Of a DNA stretch of 64,000 nt, positions 17,495 to 25,869 are shown one piece after another. Where the stretch lies: contig CAWDUN010000004.1 in assembly GCA_963805485.1 (NCBI GenBank), positions 496,001-560,000 on the forward strand, in the 5' to 3' direction. The number at the start of each line of letters is the position of its first letter. The first letter of the stretch is position 1. The position numbers were made by a program, and so were the translations under genes. The notes under the pieces were generated by a model. That model did no database searches and was not told the origin of the DNA. It saw only the letters and a list, made by a program, of their open reading frames with translations. The DNA comes from Udaeobacter sp963805485. GTDB taxonomy: Bacteria; Verrucomicrobiota; Verrucomicrobiia; Chthoniobacterales; UBA10450.

Positions 17495-17956
17495 ATGAAC
17501 CGTGGCCCGAGTGCAGGTCTCTGTTTGCTCGTCCTTAGCACGTTTGCCTCTGTTGCTTCCGCACACGACGATTCGCGTTATGTTTCGTTAGGCCCGCGGA
17601 ACGGTTATTACATCGTCGAACCAGATTCAAAGTTATTCTGGCGGCTTGGGCTTTATGAAGCGCCTGTGATCGATACAGCCGATCCGCTGCGCCACGGTTA
17701 TGGCGCGGATGCGCTCGCGTTTCGATTCAATCGCAATGGCGTGCTCATTTCGCCGCCGGCTTACATCGCACAGGCGTTACCGTACGATTTTTATGGGCAA
17801 CGCCTCGGCTCGCTAACTGTCGGTGGCGCGACTGTGCACGATGTAGAAGCACTCTTTGGCCGAAGCCATACTCGCGCAGAGCGCCCGGATGGTTTCATGT
17901 GGTACTACGCGCTACCGGTTTACAATCCGTTCGAGGAGTGGGGCGGCCGCCGTTGA
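17495..17956 (+). CDS. Secreted BamE-like small protein
   Basis: A 153-aa protein with a signal peptide (AGLCLLVLSTFASVASA, cut before HDD). The mature protein begins SRYVSLGPRNGYYIVEPDSK, has a middle region with QALPYDFYGQRLGSLTVGGA, and ends VHDVEALFGRSHTRAERPDGFMWYY split across residues 125-150. The last part, a turn with x-V-x-x-L-F-G followed by aromatic strand, is like the SmpA/BamE helix-strand fold. Function is unknown. A damaged copy lies just upstream. The ATG at 17495 opens the signal peptide; an earlier ATG at 17453 would put 14 residues before it. Confidence 0.65.
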   Translation: MNRGPSAGLCLLVLSTFASVASAHDDSRYVSLGPRNGYYIVEPDSKLFWRLGLYEAPVIDTADPLRHGYGADALAFRFNRNGVLISPPAYIAQALPYDFYGQRLGSLTVGGATVHDVEALFGRSHTRAERPDGFMWYYALPVYNPFEEWGGRR

Positions 17957-18001
17957 CCGCTCACACTAGACGAGAAGGCGCGTCGTCCATAGACTCGGGC
18001 C

Positions 18002-18520
18002 ATGCGATTCGCGATTCTGTTGGCAACCATTCTCACGAGCGCTTCCGCGTTGGCGGACGCGATCAGGATCGCAAGCCCCGATCACGCGCAAACATTCGCA
18101 TACGGCGAAATGATTTCGCACAAACTCTATCTCGACCGCGAAGCGGGCGAACTAGCGGCGCGGATCACGTTCAGCAATTCACCATATGCGGATGACAACG
18201 ACCCGCGCAGGGATGAATGCTTCGACTTCAGGTTTCCAGGCGTCCAATTTGATTCCGCACGCGGGATTCTTTTTGCCAGGAGCGGCCATGGTAAAGTGAT
18301 CCCGCTTGCCCGGCTTCGAGAATTCACCTCGCGTAAATGGTTTGATTTGGTTCCGGGGGCGAAGATTTACCTCGTGAAAGAGAGCGGCCGTGTGACTGCC
18401 ACTATCGCTGCCACCGATTACCCGCAAACCGGAGGACGCTGGGTCCAGATGGACAACAATTTTTCACTCCAGAATATTTTGATAGCGCTGTTCGGAGAGC
18501 TGGTGCCGTCAGACCGCTGA
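18002..18520 (+). CDS. Secreted protein of unknown function
   Basis: A 172-aa protein with an N-terminal signal (FAILLATILTSASALADA). The mature sequence has an acidic, Asp-rich stretch (SPYADDNDPRRDECFDFRF) and a strand-rich C-terminal half ending FGELVPSDR. I do not recognise a family. It follows the BamE-like gene by 45 bases and a short remnant resembling it lies at about 17010, so the two genes may have duplicated together. Confidence 0.6.
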   Translation: MRFAILLATILTSASALADAIRIASPDHAQTFAYGEMISHKLYLDREAGELAARITFSNSPYADDNDPRRDECFDFRFPGVQFDSARGILFARSGHGKVIPLARLREFTSRKWFDLVPGAKIYLVKESGRVTATIAATDYPQTGGRWVQMDNNFSLQNILIALFGELVPSDR

Positions 18521-18573
18521 TTCGTCTAGAAGCTCGGATTTACCTCAAATTTCGCTCGACCCCTTCTGCCGTT

Positions 18574-18628
18574 CTGTAGCCGTTTCGCTGCGCGAAGCGA
18601 GCGCGTCACCCGCACGGGCCAGCTACAG
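18574..18628. terminator. Palindrome between convergent genes
   Basis: The ends ctgtagc (18574-18580) and gctacag (18622-18628) are inverted repeats, and a second hairpin, ttcgctgcgcgaagcga, lies inside. It sits between the stop codons of the convergent genes at 18002 and 18642, so it may terminate both transcripts. No clear T tract follows. It could equally be a copy of a short intergenic repeat. Confidence 0.4.
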
Positions 18629-18641
18629 CAGATCTGGCGGC

Positions 18642-18998
18642 TTAACTCTTGTGACCGATCGTAGAGACCAGGTCCCCGATCAGTGAATCGATTTTCCGAA
18701 GATCTTTGCGACGGCCTTTTTCCGGTTTCAATCTGCGCTTACGAACGACGATGGTCAGATCGCGGATTTCCTGGAGCACTTCCCGAGGGACTCGTTCGAT
18801 CGGCCCGTAAGCCTTTAGCGCGGCGATGCAGACAAGGAGATCATTTTCGAGCCGTGTGACGTACGCCTTGGCAACCGTGCGCAAATCGTGGTGCAGCGTC
18901 CGAAGTTCGGATTCAAGCATCGTCAAAGGAGACGATTCCAGCGATTCCTGCCGACGTCCTCGCTTTTGCTCCGTCTTTGGTTTCATGGCTGTCATCAT
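18642..18998 (-). CDS. Small basic helical protein of unknown function
   Basis: A 118-aa, Lys/Arg-rich, probably all-helical protein. The middle (LESELRTLHHDLRTVAKAYV) has heptad-like spacing that suggests a coiled coil; the C-terminus is basic (VRKRRLKPEKGRRKDLRK) and ends IDSLIGDLVSTIGHKS. It has no signal peptide or known motif. Two adjacent ATG codons near 18998 and a third at 18986 are possible starts. It follows the porin gene on the same strand but a strong hairpin separates them. Confidence 0.55.
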   Translation of the reverse strand: MMTAMKPKTEQKRGRRQESLESSPLTMLESELRTLHHDLRTVAKAYVTRLENDLLVCIAALKAYGPIERVPREVLQEIRDLTIVVRKRRLKPEKGRRKDLRKIDSLIGDLVSTIGHKS

Positions 18999-19011
18999 TT
19001 CGTGCAGCGAC

Positions 19012-19043
19012 AAGCCCGCCGGGGAGGCTTTCCCGGCGGGCTT
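19012..19043 (-). terminator. Strong hairpin after the porin gene
   Basis: A perfect 12-bp stem, aagcccgccggg (19012-19023) with cccggcgggctt (19032-19043), and an 8-base loop. It begins 16 bases beyond the porin stop codon in the direction of transcription. There is no run of T after it, so termination efficiency is unclear. Confidence 0.6.
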
Positions 19044-19058
19044 CGATTGACCTAACCG

Positions 19059-20630
19059 CTAAAACTTAACGCTCAGATCCGCTTGGAACAACTGGTACTG
19101 GTTCAGCGGATTGATCGGAATATCGCCGTTACCACCGGTGCCTAACGCGTTGTCCACCTGCCAGCCGTAGGCGTAGGTGAGATTAAATACGATGGCATCA
19201 GCCAGCATGTAGCCGGCTTTTACAGCTACGCCTTCCATGTTGACTCGACTATCGAAGATGTCTGAATCGACCAGGTTCGGATCGACCGCATACTGATCGG
19301 TGTGTTGCCACCAACTGCGGACTTCCCAATCGCCCTTCTTCTTTAGCTGGCCAACACCGAGACCGATCTCGTAAGCATAGCGGTCACCGCCTTTACCTGA
19401 ATGGCCCGCGGCGGTAGCACGATCGTCAGCGTCGAAGTTGGTCGCAAAATCTCCAAAGATCCGCATTGGAATTTTTCCGACTTTCCAGCCGATTTCGGCC
19501 GGCACATCGAAGACCAAGAGACTGTTGATACCGGTTTGGTTGCCACCTGGGTCACCTGAGAAATGAATGTCAAATGTGTCGCCGTTGCCGGTGTAATTGT
19601 AGAGCGTCGGCGCGAACTGGAAGTAAGCGATGTGCGGGAACTCAAATCTTGCTCCGACCTGCCATTCCATGAGGAACGCATCGTGGTTTGGGATTTTCTG
19701 AGTTTCGCCGCCTATTGGCTGGGTAATCGTCGGTTGAGGGCCAATTGGATTTTCCGGGTTGGAATCATCGTAAACAAACTGTCCGAAATTTGCGAAGAGA
19801 TCGAGCTTGAGGAATGGCTCGGGTGGTTTGCTAGCAACAACGGCTTTGCCATCCTTTGCGAAGGACGGAGGCGGGGGCGGTTCTCCCCCAAACACAAATG
19901 TATGTTTCCACTGCTGAGCCAGGCCTTCCACGTTAATGTCGTCATCCCAAAGCAGCGATGTATTAACGAAGGTGGGTGCAAATCGGCCACCCCAAAACGT
20001 AAAGCCCGGGAAGCCTTTGTAGCCGAGATATGCCTGACCCACGGCGATGCTGTCATCATTTTTCGAAAACGGGCCATTGTTGCTGTCAGCCCCAAAGGTA
20101 ATGTTTGTCGAGCGATCACTGGTACTGGTTTCCAATCGGATTCCGAAGAACCAGTCATCGAGCACCGTCCCGCGCAATCCGAGGCGCACACGGTAACGCT
20201 CACGCTCGCGCTCATACCAATCATTGGGATGAGTTGGATCGTCACTGGGAAGTCTGCCACCGCGATACTCATATCGCACACGCGCATCACCGTAGAGCTC
20301 CAATTCCGTGAGTGCCGGAGACAATTTCCATTTTTCGCCGCCGTGTAATTCGGGCACCACTCTCTCGATAAATGTCTTTCCATCGCTGATTACCTCCGTT
20401 TTGGTTTTGCCTTCGATGAAGGCGCCGGACGCGGGCGCACTGTGTTTTTTTAAGCTGCTGACTTCCGATTTCAGCTCGGCGTTTTGTTTTTGCAATGCCT
20501 GCACCGCCTGTTCCAGTTTCTCAATTCGCGCATTTTCCGATGACTCTGCGCGCAGCGGATGCGCAGTTAGCAACGCAATTACAGCCGCGCTGGCGCCTGC
20601 TGTCCGTAACGCAATTTTTTTGATGAACAT
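19059..20630 (-). CDS. Outer-membrane porin with N-terminal coiled coil
   Basis: A 523-aa protein. A signal peptide (AASAAVIALLTAHPLRA-like segment) is followed by a coiled coil at about residues 32-65 (ARIEKLEQAVQALQKQNAEL), then a beta-barrel of about 450 residues that starts LELYGDARVRYEYRG and closes with LFQADLSVKF, ending in the Phe typical of barrel proteins. The pattern is that of putative porins with an SLH-like or coiled periplasmic anchor (Porin_5 type). Divergent from phoB, with three PhoB-like half-sites upstream in its own orientation, it is a likely phosphate-starvation porin by analogy with PhoE/OprP; the substrate is inferred only. Confidence 0.82.
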   Translation of the reverse strand: MFIKKIALRTAGASAAVIALLTAHPLRAESSENARIEKLEQAVQALQKQNAELKSEVSSLKKHSAPASGAFIEGKTKTEVISDGKTFIERVVPELHGGEKWKLSPALTELELYGDARVRYEYRGGRLPSDDPTHPNDWYERERERYRVRLGLRGTVLDDWFFGIRLETSTSDRSTNITFGADSNNGPFSKNDDSIAVGQAYLGYKGFPGFTFWGGRFAPTFVNTSLLWDDDINVEGLAQQWKHTFVFGGEPPPPPSFAKDGKAVVASKPPEPFLKLDLFANFGQFVYDDSNPENPIGPQPTITQPIGGETQKIPNHDAFLMEWQVGARFEFPHIAYFQFAPTLYNYTGNGDTFDIHFSGDPGGNQTGINSLLVFDVPAEIGWKVGKIPMRIFGDFATNFDADDRATAAGHSGKGGDRYAYEIGLGVGQLKKKGDWEVRSWWQHTDQYAVDPNLVDSDIFDSRVNMEGVAVKAGYMLADAIVFNLTYAYGWQVDNALGTGGNGDIPINPLNQYQLFQADLSVKF

Positions 20631-20727
20631 TCAGTTTCTCCTTGGGTTGGTTAATGGTTGCATCGAGAGGCAGAACCACTCGATGAGGAACTGCCTAAGC
20701 GAACAGGCGCGAAACTAGAAGCCGTTT

Positions 20728-20756
20728 GTTACAGCCTTATGACGAAATCGTGACGA
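20728..20756 (-). promoter_or_regulatory. Triple PhoB half-site (Pho box) facing the porin
   Basis: Read on the minus strand, this is TCGTCAC-GATT-TCGTCAT-AAGG-CTGTAAC: three 7-base units at exact 11-base spacing. The last two give TCGTCATAAGGCTGTAAC, which matches 13 of 18 positions of the E. coli Pho-box consensus. It lies about 98 bases upstream of the porin start codon and points toward it. phoB starts about 95 bases on the other side. Confidence 0.62.
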
Positions 20757-20851
20757 TTGGGAAAATTTTGCGGCTGCCACCGGGGTGATTCTATCAACCC
20801 GTGCAGAAACGATTGAAATTTGTCGCGCAAGTGAGTTGAATTTTGCTGCTC

Positions 20852-21535
20852 ATGGATGCCGACTCCGGACGGAATATTCTAATCATTGAAGACGAAAGCG
20901 ATGTGGCGGACCTGCTAGAGATGGCTTTGCGCACGGCGGGCTTCAAAGCCTCGACAGCGGGCGACGGCGCAAGCGGTTTGCAAAAGGCGCGGGACGATCG
21001 TCCCGATTTGATCATTCTTGATTTGATGTTGCCAAAAATGTCCGGCCTCGAGGTCTGCAGAATTTTGAAAGGCGACGGAGCAACGGCTCACATTCCGATT
21101 CTCATGTTGACGGCAAAGGCAGAAGAGATCGATCGAATCGTCGGTTTGGAATTCGGAGCTGACGATTACGTAACGAAGCCTTTCAGCCCGCGCGAAGTGA
21201 TGCTGCGAATCCGGGCAATTTTGCGGCGTGGCGAGAAACCAGTGGAAACGCTCAAGGCCGGTTCTATCGCGATCGATCCTGCGCGTCATCAAGTTCGGGT
21301 GAATGGCAAACGGGTGCATCTCACCAGTCTCGAGTTCAAGCTGCTGCGAACTTTAATCCAACGCAGAGGCCGGGTGCAGGATCGCGATAAATTGCTTAAC
21401 GACGTCTGGGGCTACGAGAGCGTGATCGACACCCGCACTGTGGACACGCACGTCCGTCGATTGCGCGAAAAACTCGGCAAAGCCGGTGATGTGATTGAAA
21501 CCGTGCGCGGCTTCGGTTATCGGCTCCGCGAATAG
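20852..21535 (+). CDS. phoB: Phosphate-regulon response regulator PhoB
   Basis: A 227-aa OmpR-family regulator. The receiver has the acidic pair in IIEDESD, phospho-acceptor Asp57 in LIILDLMLPKMSG, Thr in LMLTAKAE and Lys in DYVTKPFSPRE. A winged-helix output domain follows at about residues 130-225 (HLTSLEFKLLRTL, DVWGYESVIDTRTVDTHVRR, VRGFGYRL). The partner kinase PhoR is encoded downstream after a 240-base gap holding a repeat, and the pst operon lies 3 kb on. The ATG at 20852 is chosen over a TTG three codons earlier. Confidence 0.93.
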   Translation: MDADSGRNILIIEDESDVADLLEMALRTAGFKASTAGDGASGLQKARDDRPDLIILDLMLPKMSGLEVCRILKGDGATAHIPILMLTAKAEEIDRIVGLEFGADDYVTKPFSPREVMLRIRAILRRGEKPVETLKAGSIAIDPARHQVRVNGKRVHLTSLEFKLLRTLIQRRGRVQDRDKLLNDVWGYESVIDTRTVDTHVRRLREKLGKAGDVIETVRGFGYRLRE

Positions 21536-21628
21536 TAGCTTCTGGGGTCGTGGCACCGCTTCTCCTGCTCCGCTTTGCCACACAAGTTAATTCACGGGAG
21601 ATTAGAACTCGTCTCCTAAAGGAGCTCT

Positions 21629-21754
21629 GTCATGTTGAGCGAAGCGCCGTAACGAAATGCGAAGCATGAGGCCGGGCTTTCCAACATCTCTGTCTATTCC
21701 ACTGGTAGCCGGTCCAGATTTGATCCGAGACTCTTCACTCCGTTCAGAATGACA
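21629..21754. repeat. Dispersed palindromic repeat, family A (between phoB and phoR)
   Basis: Starts gtcatgttgagcgaagcg and ends cgttcagaatgaca, so the ends are inverted copies of one another. The interior is diverged. The same ends occur at eight other sites in the window. Here the element separates phoB from phoR, which usually overlap or lie close. Confidence 0.7.
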
Positions 21755-21774
21755 ATGAGTGGCATTGAAATTCC

Positions 21775-23031
21775 ATGGCTTGGGTGCTTGTAGTCCTGAT
21801 CTGCGTTCTGTTTGGCGCGACGGCTTTCATTGTTTGGCGCAAATGGATCGCGCCGTGGCGGCAGGTTGAAGACGTCATAACTCAAATTGGTCGCGGCGAA
21901 CGGCCGCGAACATTTTTGATGGAAGGCAATGTGCCTGCGCAACGCATCGGATTCCACCTGGAAAACATTGTTAATGAGTTGGAGCAACTCCAAAAGCAGA
22001 TCTCAAAACGTGAATCCGGGATGCAAACCATTTTCTCGGCAATGCACGACGCGTTGTTGCTTGTCGATTCCAATCGCCAGGTGATTCTGACTAACCAAGC
22101 GTTTCGAAAATTGTTCGACGCTCCCGAAATTTCAGTGGCGACGCCGCTACTAGAGATTGTCCGTGATCCCACGCTCGATCGGCTGCTAGTGGAAGCGTTC
22201 CGCGGTGGCGGGCAGGTTCGCTGCGAGTTGGCTCTTGACGATTCGCAGATCGAGCTGCATGCCGTGGCGACGAGGAACGAATCTGGCCAGATCACTGGCG
22301 CAATGGTTTTGTTTCACGACATCACCGAACTCAAAAAAATGGATCAAGTGCGGCGCGATTTCGTGGCGAACGTTTCGCATGAATTGCGCACGCCGCTGTC
22401 GATCCTGCGCGGCTACATTGAGACGTTACTCGACAGTCCAAATACATCACGCGAGGAGCTCACCCGAATTCTCCGGGTCATGGAACGTCATTCGAAGCGT
22501 CTCGACCTGCTGGCCGAGGACCTGCTTACGCTTGCGCAACTGGAATCGGCGAACCCGAACTTGCAGATGGGAACGGTGGATCTGTCGAATTTTCTCCCGG
22601 AAATGGTTCGCGATTGGGAAAAGAAACTCACAAGCAAACAGCTCAACATGAGCGTCGACATTCCGCCGGGCTTGTCGCCCATTCGTGTTGATCGCACGCG
22701 GCTGCAGGAAGCCCTCTACAATCTGCTCGATAACGCGGTGAAATATTCGCGCGAGCACGGCGAGATTCGGCTGAGCGCCCGGCAACGCGACGGTGAAATC
22801 GAGTTAACTGTTAGCGATGATGGCATCGGCATCACCAAAGAAGATTTGCCGCGTATTTTCGAGCGCTTCTACCGCGCAGACAAAGCGCGCAGCCCAGATA
22901 AGGTTCGCGGAACAGGCCTTGGCCTGGCGATTGTAAAACACGTCGCGCAGTTACACGGCGGGCGCGTGGAGGCAGAAAGTGAACTCGACAAAGGCACGAC
23001 CATTCGCGTGGTGCTGCCGAGCGCAATGTGA
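21775..23031 (+). CDS. phoR: Phosphate-regulon sensor kinase PhoR
   Basis: A 418-aa kinase with a single N-terminal transmembrane helix (VLVVLICVLFGATAFIVW), a short HAMP-like linker (about 30-75), a PAS domain (about 80-185, ending VLFHDITELKKMDQVR), HisKA with His202 in NVSHELRTPL, and HATPase_c (NLLDNAVKYS, DDGIGI, GTGLGLAIVKH). One helix and no periplasmic sensor domain is the PhoR layout, in which phosphate is read through the Pst-PhoU complex. Genes for that complex begin 1.8 kb downstream. Phosphorylates PhoB. Confidence 0.92.
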   Translation: MAWVLVVLICVLFGATAFIVWRKWIAPWRQVEDVITQIGRGERPRTFLMEGNVPAQRIGFHLENIVNELEQLQKQISKRESGMQTIFSAMHDALLLVDSNRQVILTNQAFRKLFDAPEISVATPLLEIVRDPTLDRLLVEAFRGGGQVRCELALDDSQIELHAVATRNESGQITGAMVLFHDITELKKMDQVRRDFVANVSHELRTPLSILRGYIETLLDSPNTSREELTRILRVMERHSKRLDLLAEDLLTLAQLESANPNLQMGTVDLSNFLPEMVRDWEKKLTSKQLNMSVDIPPGLSPIRVDRTRLQEALYNLLDNAVKYSREHGEIRLSARQRDGEIELTVSDDGIGITKEDLPRIFERFYRADKARSPDKVRGTGLGLAIVKHVAQLHGGRVEAESELDKGTTIRVVLPSAM

Positions 23032-23094
23032 CGTTCTGGTGACAATGCGACGGGTGGCTTCAATTTGTATTGGGTTTCGGTTAACATCCGGCCT

Positions 23095-23541
23095 GTGAAA
23101 AAGAACGTTCTTTTTATTTGCGTGCAGAACAGTGCGCGCAGCCAAATCGCTGCGGCATTGCTTAACGAGATGTGCGGCGAGTATTTCGAAGCCCAGAGCG
23201 CTGGGTTGGAACCAGGCGTTCTCAATCCTTTGGCGGTGGAAGCATTGCAGGAGCAAGGAATCGATATTTCTCGCAACAAGACACAATCCGTCTTCGATGT
23301 TTGGAAGTCAGCGCAGCTCATATTCGCCTATGTGATTACAGTGTGCAGCGAGTCCGAAGCAGCAGGCTGCCCGATCTTCCCGGGTGTAACTACACGACTG
23401 CACTGGTCATTTCCGGACCCTGCGAAGTTTGCGGGCACACACGGGGAAAAGCTGACGAAAACGCGGGAATTGTTGGAAGAAATTCGCGCAAAAATTGAAG
23501 AATTCTGCGACGAACATTGCGAGCTGGACCTGCAAACCTAA
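23095..23541 (+). CDS. arsC: Arsenate reductase, LMW-phosphatase type
   Basis: A 148-aa enzyme with the P-loop ICVQNSARSQ (nucleophile Cys9), matching the C-x5-R motif of low-molecular-weight phosphatases and thioredoxin-linked ArsC. The pair in VCSESEAAGCPIFPG supplies the resolving cysteines, with one residue more between them than in the S. aureus enzyme. DPAKFAG near the C-terminus holds the conserved DP. It reduces As(V) to As(III). The start is a GTG at 23095, which puts the first strand (KKNVLFICV) at the N-terminus. It is followed 22 bases later by an aquaporin, so As(III) produced here may leave through that channel or through Acr3. Confidence 0.88.
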   Translation: MKKNVLFICVQNSARSQIAAALLNEMCGEYFEAQSAGLEPGVLNPLAVEALQEQGIDISRNKTQSVFDVWKSAQLIFAYVITVCSESEAAGCPIFPGVTTRLHWSFPDPAKFAGTHGEKLTKTRELLEEIRAKIEEFCDEHCELDLQT

Positions 23542-23563
23542 GTCTTCACGTCTTTCGTAAAGC

Positions 23564-24250
23564 ATGGGGAAAAAGCTGATCGCAGAATTTTTGGGAACGT
23601 TCTGCCTGGTGTTTGCTGGAACCGGCGCCATCGTGATTGATGGTGTAACTGGCGGCGCGGTTTCGCATATGGGAGTGGCACTTACTTTTGGTCTCATCGT
23701 GTTGGCAATGATTTACACGATTGGAGACATTTCGGGTGCGCACATAAATCCCGCGGTGACGATTGGGTTTTTTGCTGCACGGCGGTTTGAAGCAAGCAGC
23801 GTCATTCCTTATGTGGCGAGTCAGTGTGCTGGTGCTCTTGCGGCCAGCATTCTGCTGCGATTTTTGTTCCCCAAAAGCGCGACACTTGGAGCGACGGTAC
23901 CAGCAGGTTCCGCGATGCAATCGTTCGTGCTCGAGATGATCCTGGCAGCATTGCTCATGTTTGTGATCCTTGGCGTTTCCATCGGTGCACGCGAGAAAGG
24001 AATTACAGCTGGGATTGCAGTCGGTGCTGTCATCGCTCTTGAGGCAATGTTCGCCGGGCCGATCTGTGGAGCTTCAATGAATCCGGCGCGCTCCCTGGGA
24101 CCGGCGCTAATTTCCGGACATCTCAGCGATTTGTGGGTTTATCTTGTGGCACCAGTTCTTGGCGCAACCCTCGGCGTGATCGGGTGCCGTTGTGTACGGG
24201 AACGCGGCTGTTGTTCCGGCGCTGAGACAGCGGAGATTCCTGTAGCATGA
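23564..24250 (+). CDS. Aquaporin-family channel with Cys-rich C-terminus
   Basis: A 228-aa six-helix MIP channel with canonical motifs HINPAVTIG and SMNPARSLG, so the ar/R Arg is retained, unlike the aquaporin at 10528. The C-terminus is unusual: CRCVRERGCCSGAE gives four cysteines in the cytosolic tail. The gene lies between arsC and the DUF6428 gene, overlapping the latter by four bases (ATGA at 24247), so the three form an operon. A role in moving arsenite or a related metalloid fits the context and is known for aquaporins such as AqpS in ars operons. No experimental substrate can be inferred from sequence. Confidence 0.9.
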   Translation: MGKKLIAEFLGTFCLVFAGTGAIVIDGVTGGAVSHMGVALTFGLIVLAMIYTIGDISGAHINPAVTIGFFAARRFEASSVIPYVASQCAGALAASILLRFLFPKSATLGATVPAGSAMQSFVLEMILAALLMFVILGVSIGAREKGITAGIAVGAVIALEAMFAGPICGASMNPARSLGPALISGHLSDLWVYLVAPVLGATLGVIGCRCVRERGCCSGAETAEIPVA

Positions 24251-24693
24251 GAACCCAAGACTTCATCCGCAGGTTAAGAGAAGCTCCAGCGAAACGACTA
24301 GTCTTTACTAACTCTGAAGGTGCGACAATTCACGGAGGCTATCATCTGACTGAATTAAAAGCAGCATCGTTCGATACAGTCGATTGCGGTGCGCAAAAGA
24401 ATCAGTGGCACGAAACGATCGTGCAGCTGTGGGTTCCTGAAGACGAGGAGAACGGGGAGTTTATGACCGCAGCAAAATTTCTTTCGATCTATGATAAGGT
24501 CTCACGCTTGATCCCGCTGGTTCCCAAGGCGGAAATTCGTTTTGAGTACGGCGACGAGAATTTCCCGCCGTCCAACTACCACGTCGAAAAGGTCAGCGAA
24601 AACGCGGCTGAGCTTCGCGTGCAGTTGCGGCTTCCTCAGGCAACGTGCAAAGCGCGCGATCGCCGTGAAGCCGGCTCGGCTTGTTGCTCCTAA
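24247..24693 (+). CDS. DUF6428-like arsenic-associated protein
   Basis: A 148-aa cytosolic protein. The core shows LVFTNSEGATIHGGYHLTEL, FDTVDCGAQKNQWHETIVQL and EIRFEYGDENFPPSNYHVEK, a pattern that I know from the DUF6428 family, often seen near ars genes. Cys residues lie in VDCGA, QATCKARD and the terminal SACCS. The biochemical role is unknown. The gene overlaps the aquaporin gene by four bases and is probably translated from the same message. Confidence 0.7.
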   Translation: MRTQDFIRRLREAPAKRLVFTNSEGATIHGGYHLTELKAASFDTVDCGAQKNQWHETIVQLWVPEDEENGEFMTAAKFLSIYDKVSRLIPLVPKAEIRFEYGDENFPPSNYHVEKVSENAAELRVQLRLPQATCKARDRREAGSACCS

Positions 24694-24761
24694 TTTTGGC
24701 AAGCTTACAATCGAGCCGGTGTAACGCTTTAAGGGATCAACAATTTACGCCGCGAAGCCTG

Positions 24762-24779
24762 TTGTCACACAAACGTAAC
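24762..24779 (+). promoter_or_regulatory. Candidate Pho box before pstS
   Basis: TTGTCAC-ACAA-ACGTAAC forms two 7-base units with a 4-base spacer in the same orientation as pstS, ending 46 bases before its ATG. The first unit fits the CTGTCAY consensus at six of seven positions and the second at four of seven. It is weaker than the porin site. Confidence 0.5.
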
Positions 24780-24825
24780 AGTAAAGCTTTTGACCGGCGG
24801 AATCAGCGTGCGGCATTTTCATCGC

Positions 24826-25842
24826 ATGACGAAATTCCAAAAAACAAAGCTTCTGGGGCTGGCAATTGCGTTGGGAGTGAACGCAAGCGCTTCCGCGCAG
24901 ATGATGATTAATGGCGCGGGCGCGACGTTTCCCTATCCGATTTACTCGAAGTGGTTTGACGAATACGCGAAGGTCGATCCATCGGTTCGCTTCAATTATC
25001 AATCAATCGGCTCCGGCGGTGGACAAAAACAGATACTGGCGCAAACGGTGGATTTCGGCGCATCGGACGGGCCGATGAGTGACGAGAATCTGGCTAAAGC
25101 CCCGGGGAAGATCTTGCACATCCCAACCGTCGCAGGCGCAGTGGTTATCACCTACAATCTCGAGGGCAACCCCGCGCTCAAACTCGATGCGGACGCGATC
25201 GCCGGTATTTTTCTTGGCACGGTCAAGAAATGGAATGATCCGAAGATAGCGGCAACAAACTCTGGAACAAAATTGCCCGACAAGGACATCGTGGTGGTGC
25301 ATCGCTCCGATGGGAGCGGGACCACCTTCATCTTTACGGATTACCTGAGCAAGGTCAGTTCGGATTGGAAATCGAAAGTGGGCACGAACACATCAGTGAG
25401 TTGGCCAGCCGGCATCGGTGGGAAAGGTAATGAAGGCGTCTCTGGCCAGGTGAAGCAAACGCCCGGCGCGATCGGATACGTGGAGTTGATTTATGCGATC
25501 CAGAACAAAATGCCGTACGCGGATATTAAGAATTCAGCGGGCGAATTCGTGAAGCCGACACTCGAGTCGGTCACTGCGGCCCTGGGCACAGCAACCATTC
25601 CTGACGATTTTCGTTTCTCCATGACGAACGCGCCGGGCAAGGACGCCTATCCCATCGCAGGCGCGACCTGGTTGCTTGTTTACCAACAGCAGAAGGACGC
25701 GACGAAAGGCAAAAAGCTCGTCGAATTCCTAAAATGGGCACTCAATAAGGGCGAGGCGATGGCGAAAGATCTGGATTACGCGTCGTTACCCGAGAGTGTC
25801 CAGCAGCGCGTGCTGAAACGGATCGACGAGATCAAAATGTAG
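24826..25842 (+). CDS. pstS: Phosphate ABC transporter substrate-binding protein
   Basis: A 338-aa periplasmic protein. The signal peptide (TKLLGLAIALGVNASASAQ) is followed by MINGAGATFPYPIYSKWFDE, the hallmark start of mature PstS. Further signatures are YQSIGSGGGQKQI, FGASDGPM, VHRSDGSGTTFIFTDYL and TPGAIGYVELIYA. These residues form the phosphate cleft. The ATG at 24826 is preferred because it begins the signal; an upstream ATG would add 12 residues. It starts the pstSCAB-phoU run. Confidence 0.95.
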   Translation: MTKFQKTKLLGLAIALGVNASASAQMMINGAGATFPYPIYSKWFDEYAKVDPSVRFNYQSIGSGGGQKQILAQTVDFGASDGPMSDENLAKAPGKILHIPTVAGAVVITYNLEGNPALKLDADAIAGIFLGTVKKWNDPKIAATNSGTKLPDKDIVVVHRSDGSGTTFIFTDYLSKVSSDWKSKVGTNTSVSWPAGIGGKGNEGVSGQVKQTPGAIGYVELIYAIQNKMPYADIKNSAGEFVKPTLESVTAALGTATIPDDFRFSMTNAPGKDAYPIAGATWLLVYQQQKDATKGKKLVEFLKWALNKGEAMAKDLDYASLPESVQQRVLKRIDEIKM

Positions 25843-25869
25843 GGACGACTTCGAATAGTCAGCTTGAGT

